Assembly: GCF_001438655.1 (NCBI RefSeq)
Contig: NZ_JQBR01000001.1
Span: 248,001 to 312,000, forward strand
Length of the DNA: 64,000 bases
Origin: Pediococcus cellicola
Lineage (GTDB): Bacteria; Bacillota; Bacilli; Lactobacillales; Lactobacillaceae
Direction of reading: 5' to 3'
A program made the position numbers and the translations under genes. Under the pieces are notes generated by a model, which saw only the letters and a list, made by a program, of their open reading frames with translations, ran no database searches and was not told the origin of the DNA. Of the stretch, positions 53,065 through 63,372 are shown piece by piece (within the stretch, counting starts at the first letter, position 1; each line of letters starts with the position of its first letter).

Positions 53065-54468
53065 TTAGCTCCCCTCCTTATGTTGATGACGAAGTTCATT
53101 CAATCGTTGCTTTAAACGATCTTGATCATCTTTTTTGATGGTGACACTTTGTGAATTGTTTTTTTCATTCTTCGCCCAATCAGGTAGGGTTTCCTTCGCA
53201 ATTGGTCGCTTAGTCGTCGTTCTTGCACGTTTGACAGTTTTATCCTTAGCAAATTGTTTAATTTGTAAAATAGCCGCTTCCGGCGTTGTTACATGTGCTC
53301 GGCTCCAACTGTTGGCCATTGTATCCACGAGTTTTGCGGGAAGTGTCGTGGCTTCTCGGTCCAAAACAATGTACGAAATCAAAATATTAACGACACTTAC
53401 TGGAAATAGATTGCGATCAATTAATTCTTTTAAGATTTGTTTTTCACCATAAGTGACGTAGCCGCCATGAATGGCCATTTTTAGATTTTCTAAGTATGTG
53501 GCTGGTGCATAGGACTTTGCGGCCTTAATAAGTTCCAAATCATCTTTTGTCAATGTGGCACCTGTCTGCTTAGTTACTTGACTTGTAGGGTTTGAAAATT
53601 CCTGCGTATTTGAACTCGCATAAATTTGATTTTGCCCTTGTTTCGTCGCAAAATTATTTGAAATTTGTTGTTGCAATTTTTTAGTGTCTAATTGATTACT
53701 AACCAGATCCGTAGCCTGCGAAATTTGTCTAGCCATTTCTACTTCGTCAATACCATATAACAAATGCTCCGTCAAAATAAGACGCTGTGCTTCGTTAACC
53801 GATTGCCACTTTGTAAATCCTTTACTAAGCAATTCTTTCAGTAATTTAAAATCAAAATTATCACTTGCCAATGTGACCTGCTGATTAGCTGCCGACTGGT
53901 CAGCCTTTTTAAATTCAGCTTGCGTTTCCTGAATTAATGAACTGGGCTCTTTTAACGTTTGTTCGGAAATGTGAAAGGCTGTTAAAAAATCTGTTGAAAC
54001 ATTTTTTAAATCTTTTGTCTTTGTTTGAACAAGTTTAAACTGATTTGCAAGCTCAGAAAACCGACTTTCTCCCACAACCTGCAACAACAAACTACTGAGT
54101 AGACCGTCCTTAAAAAAACTGCTTGGCGACGCCGGCTTACACAGTTGATAGACAAAAAAACGTCCGACCGAATCTTGACCCTCGTACGTCTTAAGTAACC
54201 CAATACCTTCTAGCTTTTGACGACTTGAGAAAAACTCTGGCAGGTCTGAATTTAAAATATCCAGTAATTCAAGGTGCGATTTTCGTTGTGAGCGCACAAC
54301 ATCTGGTCTCATTTCCGTCCATAGTGTCAAGAACAGACTAAAGGCTTTGGCCCCAATAATAGGCTGATAAAGGTAGGTCAGAATTTTTTGATCAAAGTCA
54401 CTTAAATAGGCCTGCTGTGTGACTATAAAGCCATCTTTTGGACTTAAATTAGCCCACCCTTCATTCAT
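53065..54468 (-). CDS. dnaB: Replication initiation and membrane attachment protein DnaB (Bacillus type)
   Basis: Not the helicase: it is the Firmicutes loader/primosome protein acting with DnaD and DnaI. N-terminal winged-helix DDBH1 ([19 protein letters not shown]), a variable middle and a C-terminal DDBH2 segment near residue 315-385 ([20 protein letters not shown]). A basic tail ([19 protein letters not shown]) ends it. 467 residues. It overlaps nrdR by ATGA. Confidence 0.94.
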   Translation of the reverse strand: MNEGWANLSPKDGFIVTQQAYLSDFDQKILTYLYQPIIGAKAFSLFLTLWTEMRPDVVRSQRKSHLELLDILNSDLPEFFSSRQKLEGIGLLKTYEGQDSVGRFFVYQLCKPASPSSFFKDGLLSSLLLQVVGESRFSELANQFKLVQTKTKDLKNVSTDFLTAFHISEQTLKEPSSLIQETQAEFKKADQSAANQQVTLASDNFDFKLLKELLSKGFTKWQSVNEAQRLILTEHLLYGIDEVEMARQISQATDLVSNQLDTKKLQQQISNNFATKQGQNQIYASSNTQEFSNPTSQVTKQTGATLTKDDLELIKAAKSYAPATYLENLKMAIHGGYVTYGEKQILKELIDRNLFPVSVVNILISYIVLDREATTLPAKLVDTMANSWSRAHVTTPEAAILQIKQFAKDKTVKRARTTTKRPIAKETLPDWAKNEKNNSQSVTIKKDDQDRLKQRLNELRHQHKEGS

Positions 54469-54968
54469 TTATGATCGCCACCAGTATCTTTTGAAGTCGT
54501 TTTTTTGTTTGTTTTTTCTTTTGCCATCATGTCTTTTAATTCAGTCATGAAAACATTCATATCCTTAAACTGGCGGTAAACACTTGCAAATCGAATATAA
54601 GCAATTTCGTCCACTTTTGCTAAACGATTCATCACATACTCACCAATAATTTGACTAGAGACTTCATTTTCACCTAAGGAACGGACTTTGTTCTCTACTT
54701 CGTCAACAATTTTGGACATTTCATCCATGCCGACAGGTCGCTTTTCGGCAGAACGAATAAGACCACGGAGGATTTTTTCACGGTTAAATTCCTCACGAGT
54801 CCCATTTTTCTTGATAACAAGCAATGGTGCAGCTTCAATCCGTTCAAACGTTGTAAATCTAAATCCGCATGCTTCACATTCTCGTCGTCTTCGAATCACG
54901 CGTCCATCATCCGTTGGACGACTATCAACTACGCGAGAACCATTATGATGACAGTGTGGACATCTCAT
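54465..54968 (-). CDS. nrdR: Transcriptional repressor NrdR
   Basis: ATP/dATP-sensing repressor of ribonucleotide reductase genes. The zinc ribbon is [20 protein letters not shown] with CEACGFRF. An ATP-cone follows ([20 protein letters not shown]). 167 residues, slightly longer than the usual 150-160 because of a lysine-rich tail ([18 protein letters not shown]). Upstream of dnaB-dnaI as in Bacillus. Confidence 0.96.
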   Translation of the reverse strand: MRCPHCHHNGSRVVDSRPTDDGRVIRRRRECEACGFRFTTFERIEAAPLLVIKKNGTREEFNREKILRGLIRSAEKRPVGMDEMSKIVDEVENKVRSLGENEVSSQIIGEYVMNRLAKVDEIAYIRFASVYRQFKDMNVFMTELKDMMAKEKTNKKTTSKDTGGDHK

Positions 54969-54988
54969 GGGCTTCTTACCTCCACTAA

Positions 54989-55579
54989 TTAACGTAACTT
55001 ACTATTGTCAAGCCATTTTAACACTTGATGCTGTGTTTCTTCAACAGACGAACTATTATCAATCACAATATCAGCCAACTGAAGCTTCTTTTCTTGTGAC
55101 CATTGACTGGAAATTCTTTGTTTAGCTTCTTTGAGTGGTAACCGGTCTCTTGCCATCAACCTTTGTACTTGTAACTCCGGCAAAATAGAGACAACCATCA
55201 CTTTGTCAACTAACTTTTGATAGCCCTGCTCCAGCAACAACGCGGCATCCAAAACAACTAGCTTTTCGTCTTGATATTTGCGAAGCTGTCGCGTGATTTC
55301 GGTTCTTATTGCTGGTTGCATAATTTGATTCAAAAGCGTTAATTTTTGTGGATCAGAAAAAACTAATTGGCCTAACTTCTTTCTGTTCAAAGTACTGCCT
55401 TCAAACACAGCAGAACCAAATACACTTTTTAATTTATGATTGACTGGCATACCTGGCAATACCAATTTTCTAGCCACTAAATCAGCATCCACTACTGGAT
55501 ATCCCATTTTTTTAAAAAATGAACTAACAGTCGATTTCCCACTCGCAATACTACCCGTAAGCCCTAATATTTCTGCCAC
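54989..55579 (-). CDS. coaE: Dephospho-CoA kinase
   Basis: Last step of CoA synthesis. P-loop [18 protein letters not shown] at residues 6-23, [10 protein letters not shown], and [11 protein letters not shown]-type [16 protein letters not shown]. The start is GTG 55579, which shares its first base with the mutM stop. 196 residues. Confidence 0.95.
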   Translation of the reverse strand: MAEILGLTGSIASGKSTVSSFFKKMGYPVVDADLVARKLVLPGMPVNHKLKSVFGSAVFEGSTLNRKKLGQLVFSDPQKLTLLNQIMQPAIRTEITRQLRKYQDEKLVVLDAALLLEQGYQKLVDKVMVVSILPELQVQRLMARDRLPLKEAKQRISSQWSQEKKLQLADIVIDNSSSVEETQHQVLKWLDNSKLR

Positions 55580-56418
55580 TATTTTTCACCTGCAACCAAC
55601 TTTTGACAATGCGGACAAAAATGTGTCCCCCGTTGTGCCACTTTTATTCTCTCGATAGGCGTTCCACAACGTTCACACGGGAGTCCAGTTCGTTGATAAA
55701 CATGTAATTGATTTTGAAAACTACCAGCATGACCGCTCGCGTCTAAATACGAAAAAACAGTGGTCCCTTTAGCACGAATAGCCAGTTCCAATTCGTCAAA
55801 TATTTTTTGTCTAAGTGTCACGATTTTCCCTAAAGGGATCGTATTTGTAGGCTGAAGAGGATGAATTTTTGCTAGCCACAAAACCTCATCACAATAAATA
55901 TTTCCTAACCCTGCAACCATGCTTTGATCCAGCAAAAAAGATTTAATTGCTTTGTGGTGCTTTTTCATCGTTGTCGCTAAATAGTCAACACTTAAACTTT
56001 GTGGCGTTGGTTCAGGACCAATTGTTTTCAGGCCAGCCACTGTATATTCTTCACCTTCTGGAACGACTACCATTCTGCCGAATTTGCGGGTGTCATTGTA
56101 GCGTAGTTCGGTCCCATCGGTAAATTCAAATACTACGTGATCGTGTTTGTTTAAAGGCGTCTCATGATCGTGAATCGCATATTTACCTTCCATTCGCAAA
56201 TGTGAGACCATGGCTATTCCTTGGTCAAAGTGAAATAACAAATACTTTCCACGTCGTTTAATCGCGACAATCTTTTTACCCGTTAATGATTTCACAAAAA
56301 TTTCTTCACTAGGAAGAACCATTTTAGGATAGTAAACATCTATTTTTTGAATTTGCTTACCAACCACCAGCGCTTCTAATCCACGTCGAACAGTTTCTAC
56401 TTCTGGTAACTCAGGCAT
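55579..56418 (-). CDS. mutM: Formamidopyrimidine-DNA glycosylase
   Basis: Bifunctional glycosylase/AP lyase for 8-oxoguanine. N-terminal catalytic proline and glutamate MPELPEVETVRRGLEAL, Lys in GKKIVAIKRRGKYLLF, H2TH region DQSMVAGLGNIYCDEVL and zinc finger CERCGTP...FCPHCQK. 279 residues. It follows polA and overlaps coaE. Confidence 0.97.
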   Translation of the reverse strand: MPELPEVETVRRGLEALVVGKQIQKIDVYYPKMVLPSEEIFVKSLTGKKIVAIKRRGKYLLFHFDQGIAMVSHLRMEGKYAIHDHETPLNKHDHVVFEFTDGTELRYNDTRKFGRMVVVPEGEEYTVAGLKTIGPEPTPQSLSVDYLATTMKKHHKAIKSFLLDQSMVAGLGNIYCDEVLWLAKIHPLQPTNTIPLGKIVTLRQKIFDELELAIRAKGTTVFSYLDASGHAGSFQNQLHVYQRTGLPCERCGTPIERIKVAQRGTHFCPHCQKLVAGEK

Positions 56419-56441
56419 AACTTTTTTCCTTCTTATTCTTA

Positions 56442-59105
56442 CTATTTGGCATCATACCAATTTTTGCCAAAGGCACTTTCAACTTTTAATGGCACATCGA
56501 GCTTTATCGCTGAATCCATTACACTTGGCACCAACTCTTGAATTTCAGAAAGTTCCTCATCTGGCACTTCAAAAATAAGCTCATCATGTACTTGCAAAAG
56601 CATTTTTGTTTCTAAATTCCGTGTCTCTAGTTCCTTTTGCATTCGAATCATTGCAATTTTAATAATATCTGCGGCGCTTCCCTGAATTGGCGTATTCATT
56701 GCTGTGCGCTCGGCAAATGACCGCTGATTATGATTACTTGAATTAATATCGGGAAGATAACGTCTACGATGAGCAATCGTTTCCACATAGCCCTTATCAC
56801 GTGCGCTAGCCACAATTCGATCAATGTATGCCTTTACGCCCGGGAATTCTTGAAAGTAGGTATCAATAAACGCTTTTGCCTGTTTACGTGAAATACCAAT
56901 ATTTTGTGAGAGTCCATAATCACTAATTCCATAAACAATGCCGAAGTTCACGGCTTTGGCTTGACGGCGAATATTTGGCGTAACTTCAGAAGCATCTTTA
57001 AGTCCAAAAATCCGTACAGCGGTACTGGCATGGATATCTTCATCGTTTTTAAAAGCTTCTTGTAAATTCTTATCTCCCGTAATGTGAGCCAGGACACGTA
57101 ACTCAATCTGTGAATAATCCGAAGAAAAGATTTTGGCTTTTTCATGGCTAGGAACAAAGGCTTGTCGAATTTTACGACCTTCCTCTAAACGAATCGGAAT
57201 GTTCTGTAAATTAGGATCAATCGAAGATAATCGTCCCGTTTGCGTTAACGTTTGTAAATAGGTTGTATGCACTTTTTGATCCGTTGAATGAACCACCTTT
57301 AGCAAACCCTTCACGTAAGTTGATTGAATTTTTGAAATTTGGCGATAAGTCAAAATATTATCAATAATTGGCGCTTGACCACGCAAACCTTCTAATACAC
57401 TGACAGCCGTTGAATATCCGGTCTTCGTCTTTTTAGAACTAGGTAATCCTAATTTTTCAAATAAAATTTTACCTAGTTGCTTCGTTGACTTAATATTAAA
57501 TGTCTCGCCCGCTTCATTGTAAATAGTTTGCTCAATTTCGCTTAGACGCTCCGTAAATTCACTTTGCATCTGTTCAAGTCGATCCGTGTCCACCCTGATG
57601 CCGGCAATTTCCATCTTCGCCAAAACAAGTGCTAAGGGAAGTTCAATTGTTTCATACAGATCAACTTGCTCATTTTCTTTAAGTTCAGCTTGTAATTGAG
57701 GCACTAGCTCTTCAATTGCGCGTAGTTTTGCTGCTAAATGTTTAAAAAAGGCTTCATTATCATCAGGGATCTGCCGCTTAACACCGGTCCCATAAACCTC
57801 TTCGTCCGTCTTGATATCTAGGAACCCATGACGATGTGCAAGTGCCCCTAAATCATTCGAGTTATCATTTGTATCTAATAAATAGGATTGCAATAAAATA
57901 TCATTTTTACCCGTAATAAATGATATTCCTAATCGATTTAATCCCACATAAGTGCGCTTAAGATCAAAAACATTTACTTCATGCGTTTTTTCTGTGAAAA
58001 AAGCTTTTAAAGTCTTAGACGTGAGTAAATCTACATTGCGCGATACAAACCAAGTTCCTTTTTGTCCAATACCAAATCCAGCGAATTCTGAGAGATGATA
58101 ATTTTTATCGGGTAATTCTAAATAGAAGGAAACCGGACCTTTTAAAGTTTGAAGTGTAGCTAAGTTTTTTTCTGTCAGTTCCTCATAAGTAATTGTTTTG
58201 ACTTCTTGCTTATCCTCAAATCCCTCACTGGCGCGCATCTGTTTCAGAAAGGATTGAAAATTCATACGTTCGTAAAAATCTACCAGTGTTGTGATATTTT
58301 TCCCGGAATAATGCACATCAGCCAATTGAACTTCGATCGGGGCCTCACGGTTAATGGTGGCTAATTTTTTACTTAAAAAAGCCTTATCTTTATCTTCAAT
58401 CAGATGTTCTTTTAATTTAGAAGCTTTCATGTCATCCAAATGAGCATAAACGCCCTCAACAGTTCCGTACTGTTGCAATAATTTGATGGCTGTTTTTTCA
58501 CCAACCTTAGTCACACCAGGATAATTGTCGGACGTATCACCCGCTAGTCCCTTCATATCCACAATTTGAGCTGGCTTGAGACCCAATTTTTCTTGAACGT
58601 GCTGTGGCGTATAATGCTCGACCTCACTAACTCCCTTGACGGTCACGGAAACTGTTGTTTTGTCACTAGAAAGCTGCGTCAAATCACGATCTCCAGTTAC
58701 CACAGTTACCGTATAACCAGCATCTTCAGCCTGCTTGGAAAGTGTTCCAATAATGTCATCAGCTTCATAATTAGCAAGTTCATAAGTTTTGATGCCATAG
58801 CCTTTCAACAATTCTCTCAAATAAGGCATTTGTTCTGAAAGTTCTGGCGGTGTCTTAGATCTTCCGCCTTTATAGTCATCAAACATCTCGGTTCGGAAAG
58901 TGGTTTTTCCGGCATCGAAAGCCACCAAGGCATCCGTTGGCTGAACGATTTCTAAAATATGATCCAACATTTTGTTGAAACCGTAAATGGCATTTGTATG
59001 CAATCCATCTTGATTTGTAAATTTGCTCAAAGCATTATGGAGTGCGAAAAATGCCCGAAACGCCACACTATTCCCATCGATTAAAAGCAATTTTTTGTTA
59101 GCCAT
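56442..59105 (-). CDS. polA: DNA polymerase I
   Basis: Gap-filling polymerase with 5' nuclease. The 5'-3' exonuclease domain spans 1-290 (LLLIDGNSVAFRAFFALHNA; VTGDRDLTQLSS). The central 3'-5' domain is degenerate: PVSFYLELPDKNY replaces the DxE motif, so proofreading is probably lost, as in other Firmicutes. The polymerase domain has SSDYSQIELRVLAHI (A), RRQAKAVNFGIVYGIS (B) and LQVHDELIFEVP (C). I use ATG 59105 after GGAG (887 residues). A weak promoter with extended -10 TGGTAAAAT lies at 59133-59138. Confidence 0.97.
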   Translation of the reverse strand: MANKKLLLIDGNSVAFRAFFALHNALSKFTNQDGLHTNAIYGFNKMLDHILEIVQPTDALVAFDAGKTTFRTEMFDDYKGGRSKTPPELSEQMPYLRELLKGYGIKTYELANYEADDIIGTLSKQAEDAGYTVTVVTGDRDLTQLSSDKTTVSVTVKGVSEVEHYTPQHVQEKLGLKPAQIVDMKGLAGDTSDNYPGVTKVGEKTAIKLLQQYGTVEGVYAHLDDMKASKLKEHLIEDKDKAFLSKKLATINREAPIEVQLADVHYSGKNITTLVDFYERMNFQSFLKQMRASEGFEDKQEVKTITYEELTEKNLATLQTLKGPVSFYLELPDKNYHLSEFAGFGIGQKGTWFVSRNVDLLTSKTLKAFFTEKTHEVNVFDLKRTYVGLNRLGISFITGKNDILLQSYLLDTNDNSNDLGALAHRHGFLDIKTDEEVYGTGVKRQIPDDNEAFFKHLAAKLRAIEELVPQLQAELKENEQVDLYETIELPLALVLAKMEIAGIRVDTDRLEQMQSEFTERLSEIEQTIYNEAGETFNIKSTKQLGKILFEKLGLPSSKKTKTGYSTAVSVLEGLRGQAPIIDNILTYRQISKIQSTYVKGLLKVVHSTDQKVHTTYLQTLTQTGRLSSIDPNLQNIPIRLEEGRKIRQAFVPSHEKAKIFSSDYSQIELRVLAHITGDKNLQEAFKNDEDIHASTAVRIFGLKDASEVTPNIRRQAKAVNFGIVYGISDYGLSQNIGISRKQAKAFIDTYFQEFPGVKAYIDRIVASARDKGYVETIAHRRRYLPDINSSNHNQRSFAERTAMNTPIQGSAADIIKIAMIRMQKELETRNLETKMLLQVHDELIFEVPDEELSEIQELVPSVMDSAIKLDVPLKVESAFGKNWYDAK

Positions 59106-59195
59106 TATATTCTCCTTCGTATTCATATCTTCATTTTACCAAACTCTATGCCCTTATTGTACTATGGTCCCTTTATTCATCACTTACTTATGAAA

Positions 59196-59230
59196 TAAAA
59201 AAACTGGCTTGTGAATTACACAAACCAGTT
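59196..59230 (-). terminator. Terminator of the Bax-inhibitor-like gene
   Basis: Minus-strand AACTGGTTTGTG / CACAAGCCAGTT (one G-U), short loop, TTTTTTT tail. Confidence 0.9.
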
Positions 59231-59247
59231 GATATAAGTTGCTTGAC

Positions 59248-59952
59248 CTAGTCGCGACTGCCACCAAATCCGCCAAAAATTTGAAGCAAAAATTGGAACA
59301 AATTCAAAAAGTCTAAATAGAGTTCTAAAGCACCTTGAATGGCCAAGCCACTCATCGAAACCTGATCTCCATATTGTAAATAAAGAGACTTCATCTTGTT
59401 TGTGTCCGTCATTGAAAGTCCAGCAAAGATAACAACGCCAATAAAGGAAAAGAAGTAACTAATTGCTGCACTTCGTAGGAACAAATTAATAATCATGATC
59501 ACAAACAATGCAATCAACGCAGCAAAAAGTTGATTCCCAACCCGTGTCATATCTTTATGCGTTGTAGCCCCAATGATAGACATCGACGCGAAAGTAACAG
59601 CGGCCGAAACAAATGCTGAAGCAATTGTAGGTAAGTTAAAGGTTAAAAAGATAAACGAAAATTCTAATCCGAAGAATAAAGAAAACAAGGTTAAAATTAG
59701 AAAGCTCGTTCTTGCATTTTGCAATGCCTTTCGACTAGCCGAAGCACTAAAAACCATTAATCCAATTAAAACGAATAAGAAAATAAACGGATGACCCACA
59801 AGAACTGGCATTAATTGTGTACGAAACACTACGCCAGTCAAATAGGCTACAATTGCGGATAACGCCACTGCGTACCCCATAAATCCATACATTCTTGTCA
59901 TAAAACTACTGAGGCCAACCTCAGTGTTCACAAGATTTCGTGGTTCTTGCAT
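59248..59952 (-). CDS. Bax inhibitor-1 / YetJ family membrane protein
   Basis: Seven hydrophobic segments in 234 residues: SFMTRMYGFMGYAVALSAIV, FLFVLIGLMVFSAS and so on to DFLNLFQFLLQIFG. A pH-sensitive di-aspartyl calcium-leak site is known in YetJ; the C-terminal half here has LYLDFLNLF, the family hallmark. Function in bacteria is uncertain (channel-like calcium leak). A single-gene unit with its own promoter and terminator. Confidence 0.92.
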   Translation of the reverse strand: MQEPRNLVNTEVGLSSFMTRMYGFMGYAVALSAIVAYLTGVVFRTQLMPVLVGHPFIFLFVLIGLMVFSASASRKALQNARTSFLILTLFSLFFGLEFSFIFLTFNLPTIASAFVSAAVTFASMSIIGATTHKDMTRVGNQLFAALIALFVIMIINLFLRSAAISYFFSFIGVVIFAGLSMTDTNKMKSLYLQYGDQVSMSGLAIQGALELYLDFLNLFQFLLQIFGGFGGSRD

Positions 59953-59982
59953 CTAAATTCCCTCTTTCATTCATTTTAGTAC

Positions 59983-60010
59983 ATTCTATCAGATTCAAAA
60001 AATGAATCAA
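59983..60010 (-). promoter_or_regulatory. Promoter of the Bax-inhibitor-like gene
   Basis: -35 TTGATT (60005-60010), 16-base spacer, -10 TAGAAT (59983-59988), minus strand. Confidence 0.65.
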
Positions 60011-60039
60011 GAAAAAAGGTCAAACTTAGTCAAATAAGA

Positions 60040-61371
60040 TTAATTATTTTTTAAGCTAAGATTGCTTAACAATTCTTCATAGGCCTTTTCGTATCTTTGT
60101 ACATCGCCAGCACCCATGAAAACAACCACTGCATTGTGGAAATCTAGAAGAGGTGACATATTATCAGCCTTTAAAATTTCGCCGCCTTTATTAATTTTAG
60201 CAGCTAAATCACTAGAAGAAACTTTGCCATTCTTTTCACGTACGGAGCTGAAAATATCCGTTAAATAAACTTTATCAGCCAAATTCAAGCTTTTAGCGAA
60301 ATCATCTAATAAGGCAATCGTTCGACTAAATGTATGTGGTTGAAATACCGCAATAATTTCTTTTTCAGGATATTTCTGCCGCGCTGCATCAAGAGTCGCT
60401 TTTATTTCCGAAGGATGATGTGCATAATCATCAATAATTGTCATGTCAGCTAGTTTCTTTTCAGAAAAGCGACGTTTAACCCCTTTAAAATCAAGTAATT
60501 CATCCTTAATTTCGTTAAGATCCACTTTCTCAAAATAGGCCACTGCGATGACGGCCAAGCTATTTAGAACATTGTGCTCCCCATAAAGGTGAATTTGATA
60601 ATGGCCTAAATATTCATTTTCATGATAAACATCAAATTCTGAGCCTTGCGTTGTTCGCTTGATATCGCGCGCTTGGAAATCATCATTCTTGCTGGTTCCA
60701 TAATAATAGACAGGAACATCCGCTTTTAAACGACGTAAATTAGGATCATCGCCCCAAGCAAAAATCCCCTTTTTAACTTGCTGAGAAACATCTTGGAATG
60801 CATGATAAACGTCTTCCATACCTGTGTAATAATCGGGGTGATCGAAATCAATATTTGTCATAATCATGTAATCAGGATGGTAAGCCATGAAGTGACGTCG
60901 ATATTCGTCAGCCTCAAAAACAAAGAAACGTGCGTTAGGCGTTCCCTTGCCAGTGCCATCGCCAATTAAATAACTGGTTGGCGCAACACCACTTAATACG
61001 TGAGCAAGTAATCCCGTTGTACTAGTCTTGCCATGGGCTCCAGCCACACCGATACTGGTATAACCAGAAAGCATTTTACCAAGAAATTCATGGTATCTGG
61101 AAACTGGTAATCCCATCTTACGCGCCTTTTTAATTTCTGGGTGGTCATCTGTAAAGGCATTGCCAGCGATTACCGTTAAGCCCTCTGTAATGTTCTTTTC
61201 ATCAAACGGCAGGACTTCAATGCCTGCTTTTTCCAAACCGCGTTGTGTAAACGTATATTTGGTAATATCTGAGCCTTTTACTCGGTAACCCTCGTCGTGC
61301 AAAATAAGTGCCAGTGCACTCATTCCAGATCCCTTGATACCTATAAAATAATATGTCGTTGCGTTATCCAA
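60040..61371 (-). CDS. murC: UDP-N-acetylmuramate-L-alanine ligase
   Basis: First amino-acid addition of peptidoglycan precursor synthesis. N-terminal Rossmann [21 protein letters not shown] loop [16 protein letters not shown], and [18 protein letters not shown]. 443 residues, full length. In Bacillus it lies after ytpS/sftA and ytpR, as here. Confidence 0.97.
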   Translation of the reverse strand: MDNATTYYFIGIKGSGMSALALILHDEGYRVKGSDITKYTFTQRGLEKAGIEVLPFDEKNITEGLTVIAGNAFTDDHPEIKKARKMGLPVSRYHEFLGKMLSGYTSIGVAGAHGKTSTTGLLAHVLSGVAPTSYLIGDGTGKGTPNARFFVFEADEYRRHFMAYHPDYMIMTNIDFDHPDYYTGMEDVYHAFQDVSQQVKKGIFAWGDDPNLRRLKADVPVYYYGTSKNDDFQARDIKRTTQGSEFDVYHENEYLGHYQIHLYGEHNVLNSLAVIAVAYFEKVDLNEIKDELLDFKGVKRRFSEKKLADMTIIDDYAHHPSEIKATLDAARQKYPEKEIIAVFQPHTFSRTIALLDDFAKSLNLADKVYLTDIFSSVREKNGKVSSSDLAAKINKGGEILKADNMSPLLDFHNAVVVFMGAGDVQRYEKAYEELLSNLSLKNN

Positions 61372-61437
61372 TTTGTCTCTTCCTCTTTATCAGTTTTGTT
61401 AATAGTTTACCACAATAAAAGTGCGTTTTTACTGAAA

Positions 61438-63354
61438 TCAAATCGGTTTATCATGAATTTTTTTCAAATCGGCTTGAGTAAAATAAACCTCGCGAGGTTT
61501 AGACCCACGTGCCTCTGAAATATAGTTCTGGCCTTCTAGTTGATCAATGATCGTTGCTGCATGGTTATACCCAATTGAGAAGACTCTCTGTAACTTAGAT
61601 GTCGAAATCGTATCTTCATCAGCAAGATAACTTAAAACTTCAGGCATCAACTCATCTTGGTCATCAACGGCTTCAACCTCTTTTTTTAAAGCATTCGGAT
61701 CAAAAGCATAGTGTGGTTGAGACTCTGATCGAATAAAATCAGTAATTTCGTCAATTTCACCGTCTACGTAAGAGCCCTGTAATCGAATTGGGGTGCTTGC
61801 ACCATTTCCCAAGAATAGCATATCACCACGTCCCAGGAGGCGTTCTGCACCAGAATGGTCTAAGATCGTCCTTGAGTCAATTTGACTAGAAACCATAAAT
61901 GCGACACGTGTTGGAATATTATTTTTAATTAAGCCAGTCACGACGTCAACACTTGGGCGCTGCGTTGCAATCACCAAATGAATACCTGCCGCACGCGCTT
62001 TTTGCGTAATTCGAACGATATAGTCTTGCACCTCAGAAGCTGCCACCATCATCAAATCAGCAAGCTCATCAATAATCACCACAATATATGGCAAACTATC
62101 AGCCTCATGACCGCTAGTCTGTGCTTTTTTATTAAACTGCTCAATATTGCGGACACCAGCAGCAGCCAGTCGTTCATACCGATTATCCATTTCTTCGGTC
62201 ACCCATTTTAACGCCGCCGAAGCAGCCTTCGGGTCCGAAATGACTGGTGCTAGAAGATGCGGTAATTCATTGTATGGCGCTAGCTCCACCGTTTTAGGAT
62301 CAATGAGCAACAAGCGTACTTGCCTAGGTGTGGCTTTATACAAAATGGATACTAATAAGCTATTAATAAAAACACTTTTACCTGAGCCTGTTGCTCCGGA
62401 AATTAAACCATGTGGCATTTTTCGTAAATCATAAACACGCGGACGTCCAAACAAATCCACTCCCAATGCTATCGTCAAAGGTGAGGCACTATTTTTAAAA
62501 ACAGCAGAATTTAACACCTCTGATAGCATAACCGGACGAGATTTAAAATTCGGGATTTCAATACCAACTGTACTTTTACCAGGAATTGGCGCCTCAATTC
62601 GGATATCTTTAGCTGCAAGTTGAAGCTTTAAATCATCTGTAAGGTTTGTAATCTTATTTACCTTGACGCCCCGACCTAACTCAATTTGAAATTGCGTAAC
62701 TGTCGGTCCTACAGTCCAATCGACAACTTTAGCATCCACCCCAAAAGCAGCTAATGCCTCATCCAGATTTTTAATTTGTCCCTGTAACCATTCAGATTGT
62801 GAACTGGCGTCTAATTTAACAGGAGATTTCAATAACGCCAAAGAAGGAAACTGATAAGTCCCACTTGTTTTATGTAAACCAGCCTGTTGGATACGTGCTG
62901 ATTCGGTTGGCTCAACAGGTTGTCGGGCTTCAAACTGTTGTTCACTAGAAAAAGCAGGATCCGACATGTGATCAATTTGTTGAGATTTTACTGACCTCAA
63001 TATTTCGTTATCTACCTGGGACGCTTTATTGACCGCACTACCGACAGGGGTTGCCCTTGACTCCGTCTCAATGCTATCGGATGCTGCTGGGACCACGCTT
63101 GCATTTGCACTTTCTTCTTTAGCATGATCAGCTGCACTGGTTGCCACCGCCTTTTCAGTTGAAGCATCGCTTGGTAGCTCAGTTGTCAATTCAGCCTTTG
63201 AACTTTCATCCGTATCGGCATTGAAAAAGGGAACCTGTGTAAGTTGACGGTCTAAATTAAGCGATTTGTGCTTTTTCACACGTTTTCGACTGACTGGTTG
63301 TTTTTTTGGTTCCTGATCTTTTCGAAAAAAAGCTGGACCATCATAATGTTTCAT
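61438..63354 (-). CDS. sftA: DNA translocase SftA (soluble FtsK/SpoIIIE family)
   Basis: Hexameric DNA pump that clears chromosomal DNA from the closing septum. No membrane helices, unlike FtsK: the first 200 residues are basic then Ser/Ala/Glu-rich and disordered (EKAVATSAADHAKEESANAS). The motor has Walker A SGATGSGKSVFINSLLVS, Walker B YIVVIIDELADLMM and TQRPSVDVVTGLIK. The C-terminal gamma winged helix is ISTSKLQRVFSIGYNHAATI. 638 residues, shorter than Bacillus SftA (952) because of the shorter linker. Upstream of murC. Confidence 0.93.
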   Translation of the reverse strand: MKHYDGPAFFRKDQEPKKQPVSRKRVKKHKSLNLDRQLTQVPFFNADTDESSKAELTTELPSDASTEKAVATSAADHAKEESANASVVPAASDSIETESRATPVGSAVNKASQVDNEILRSVKSQQIDHMSDPAFSSEQQFEARQPVEPTESARIQQAGLHKTSGTYQFPSLALLKSPVKLDASSQSEWLQGQIKNLDEALAAFGVDAKVVDWTVGPTVTQFQIELGRGVKVNKITNLTDDLKLQLAAKDIRIEAPIPGKSTVGIEIPNFKSRPVMLSEVLNSAVFKNSASPLTIALGVDLFGRPRVYDLRKMPHGLISGATGSGKSVFINSLLVSILYKATPRQVRLLLIDPKTVELAPYNELPHLLAPVISDPKAASAALKWVTEEMDNRYERLAAAGVRNIEQFNKKAQTSGHEADSLPYIVVIIDELADLMMVAASEVQDYIVRITQKARAAGIHLVIATQRPSVDVVTGLIKNNIPTRVAFMVSSQIDSRTILDHSGAERLLGRGDMLFLGNGASTPIRLQGSYVDGEIDEITDFIRSESQPHYAFDPNALKKEVEAVDDQDELMPEVLSYLADEDTISTSKLQRVFSIGYNHAATIIDQLEGQNYISEARGSKPREVYFTQADLKKIHDKPI

Positions 63355-63372
63355 AACTCAATTCACCTTTTC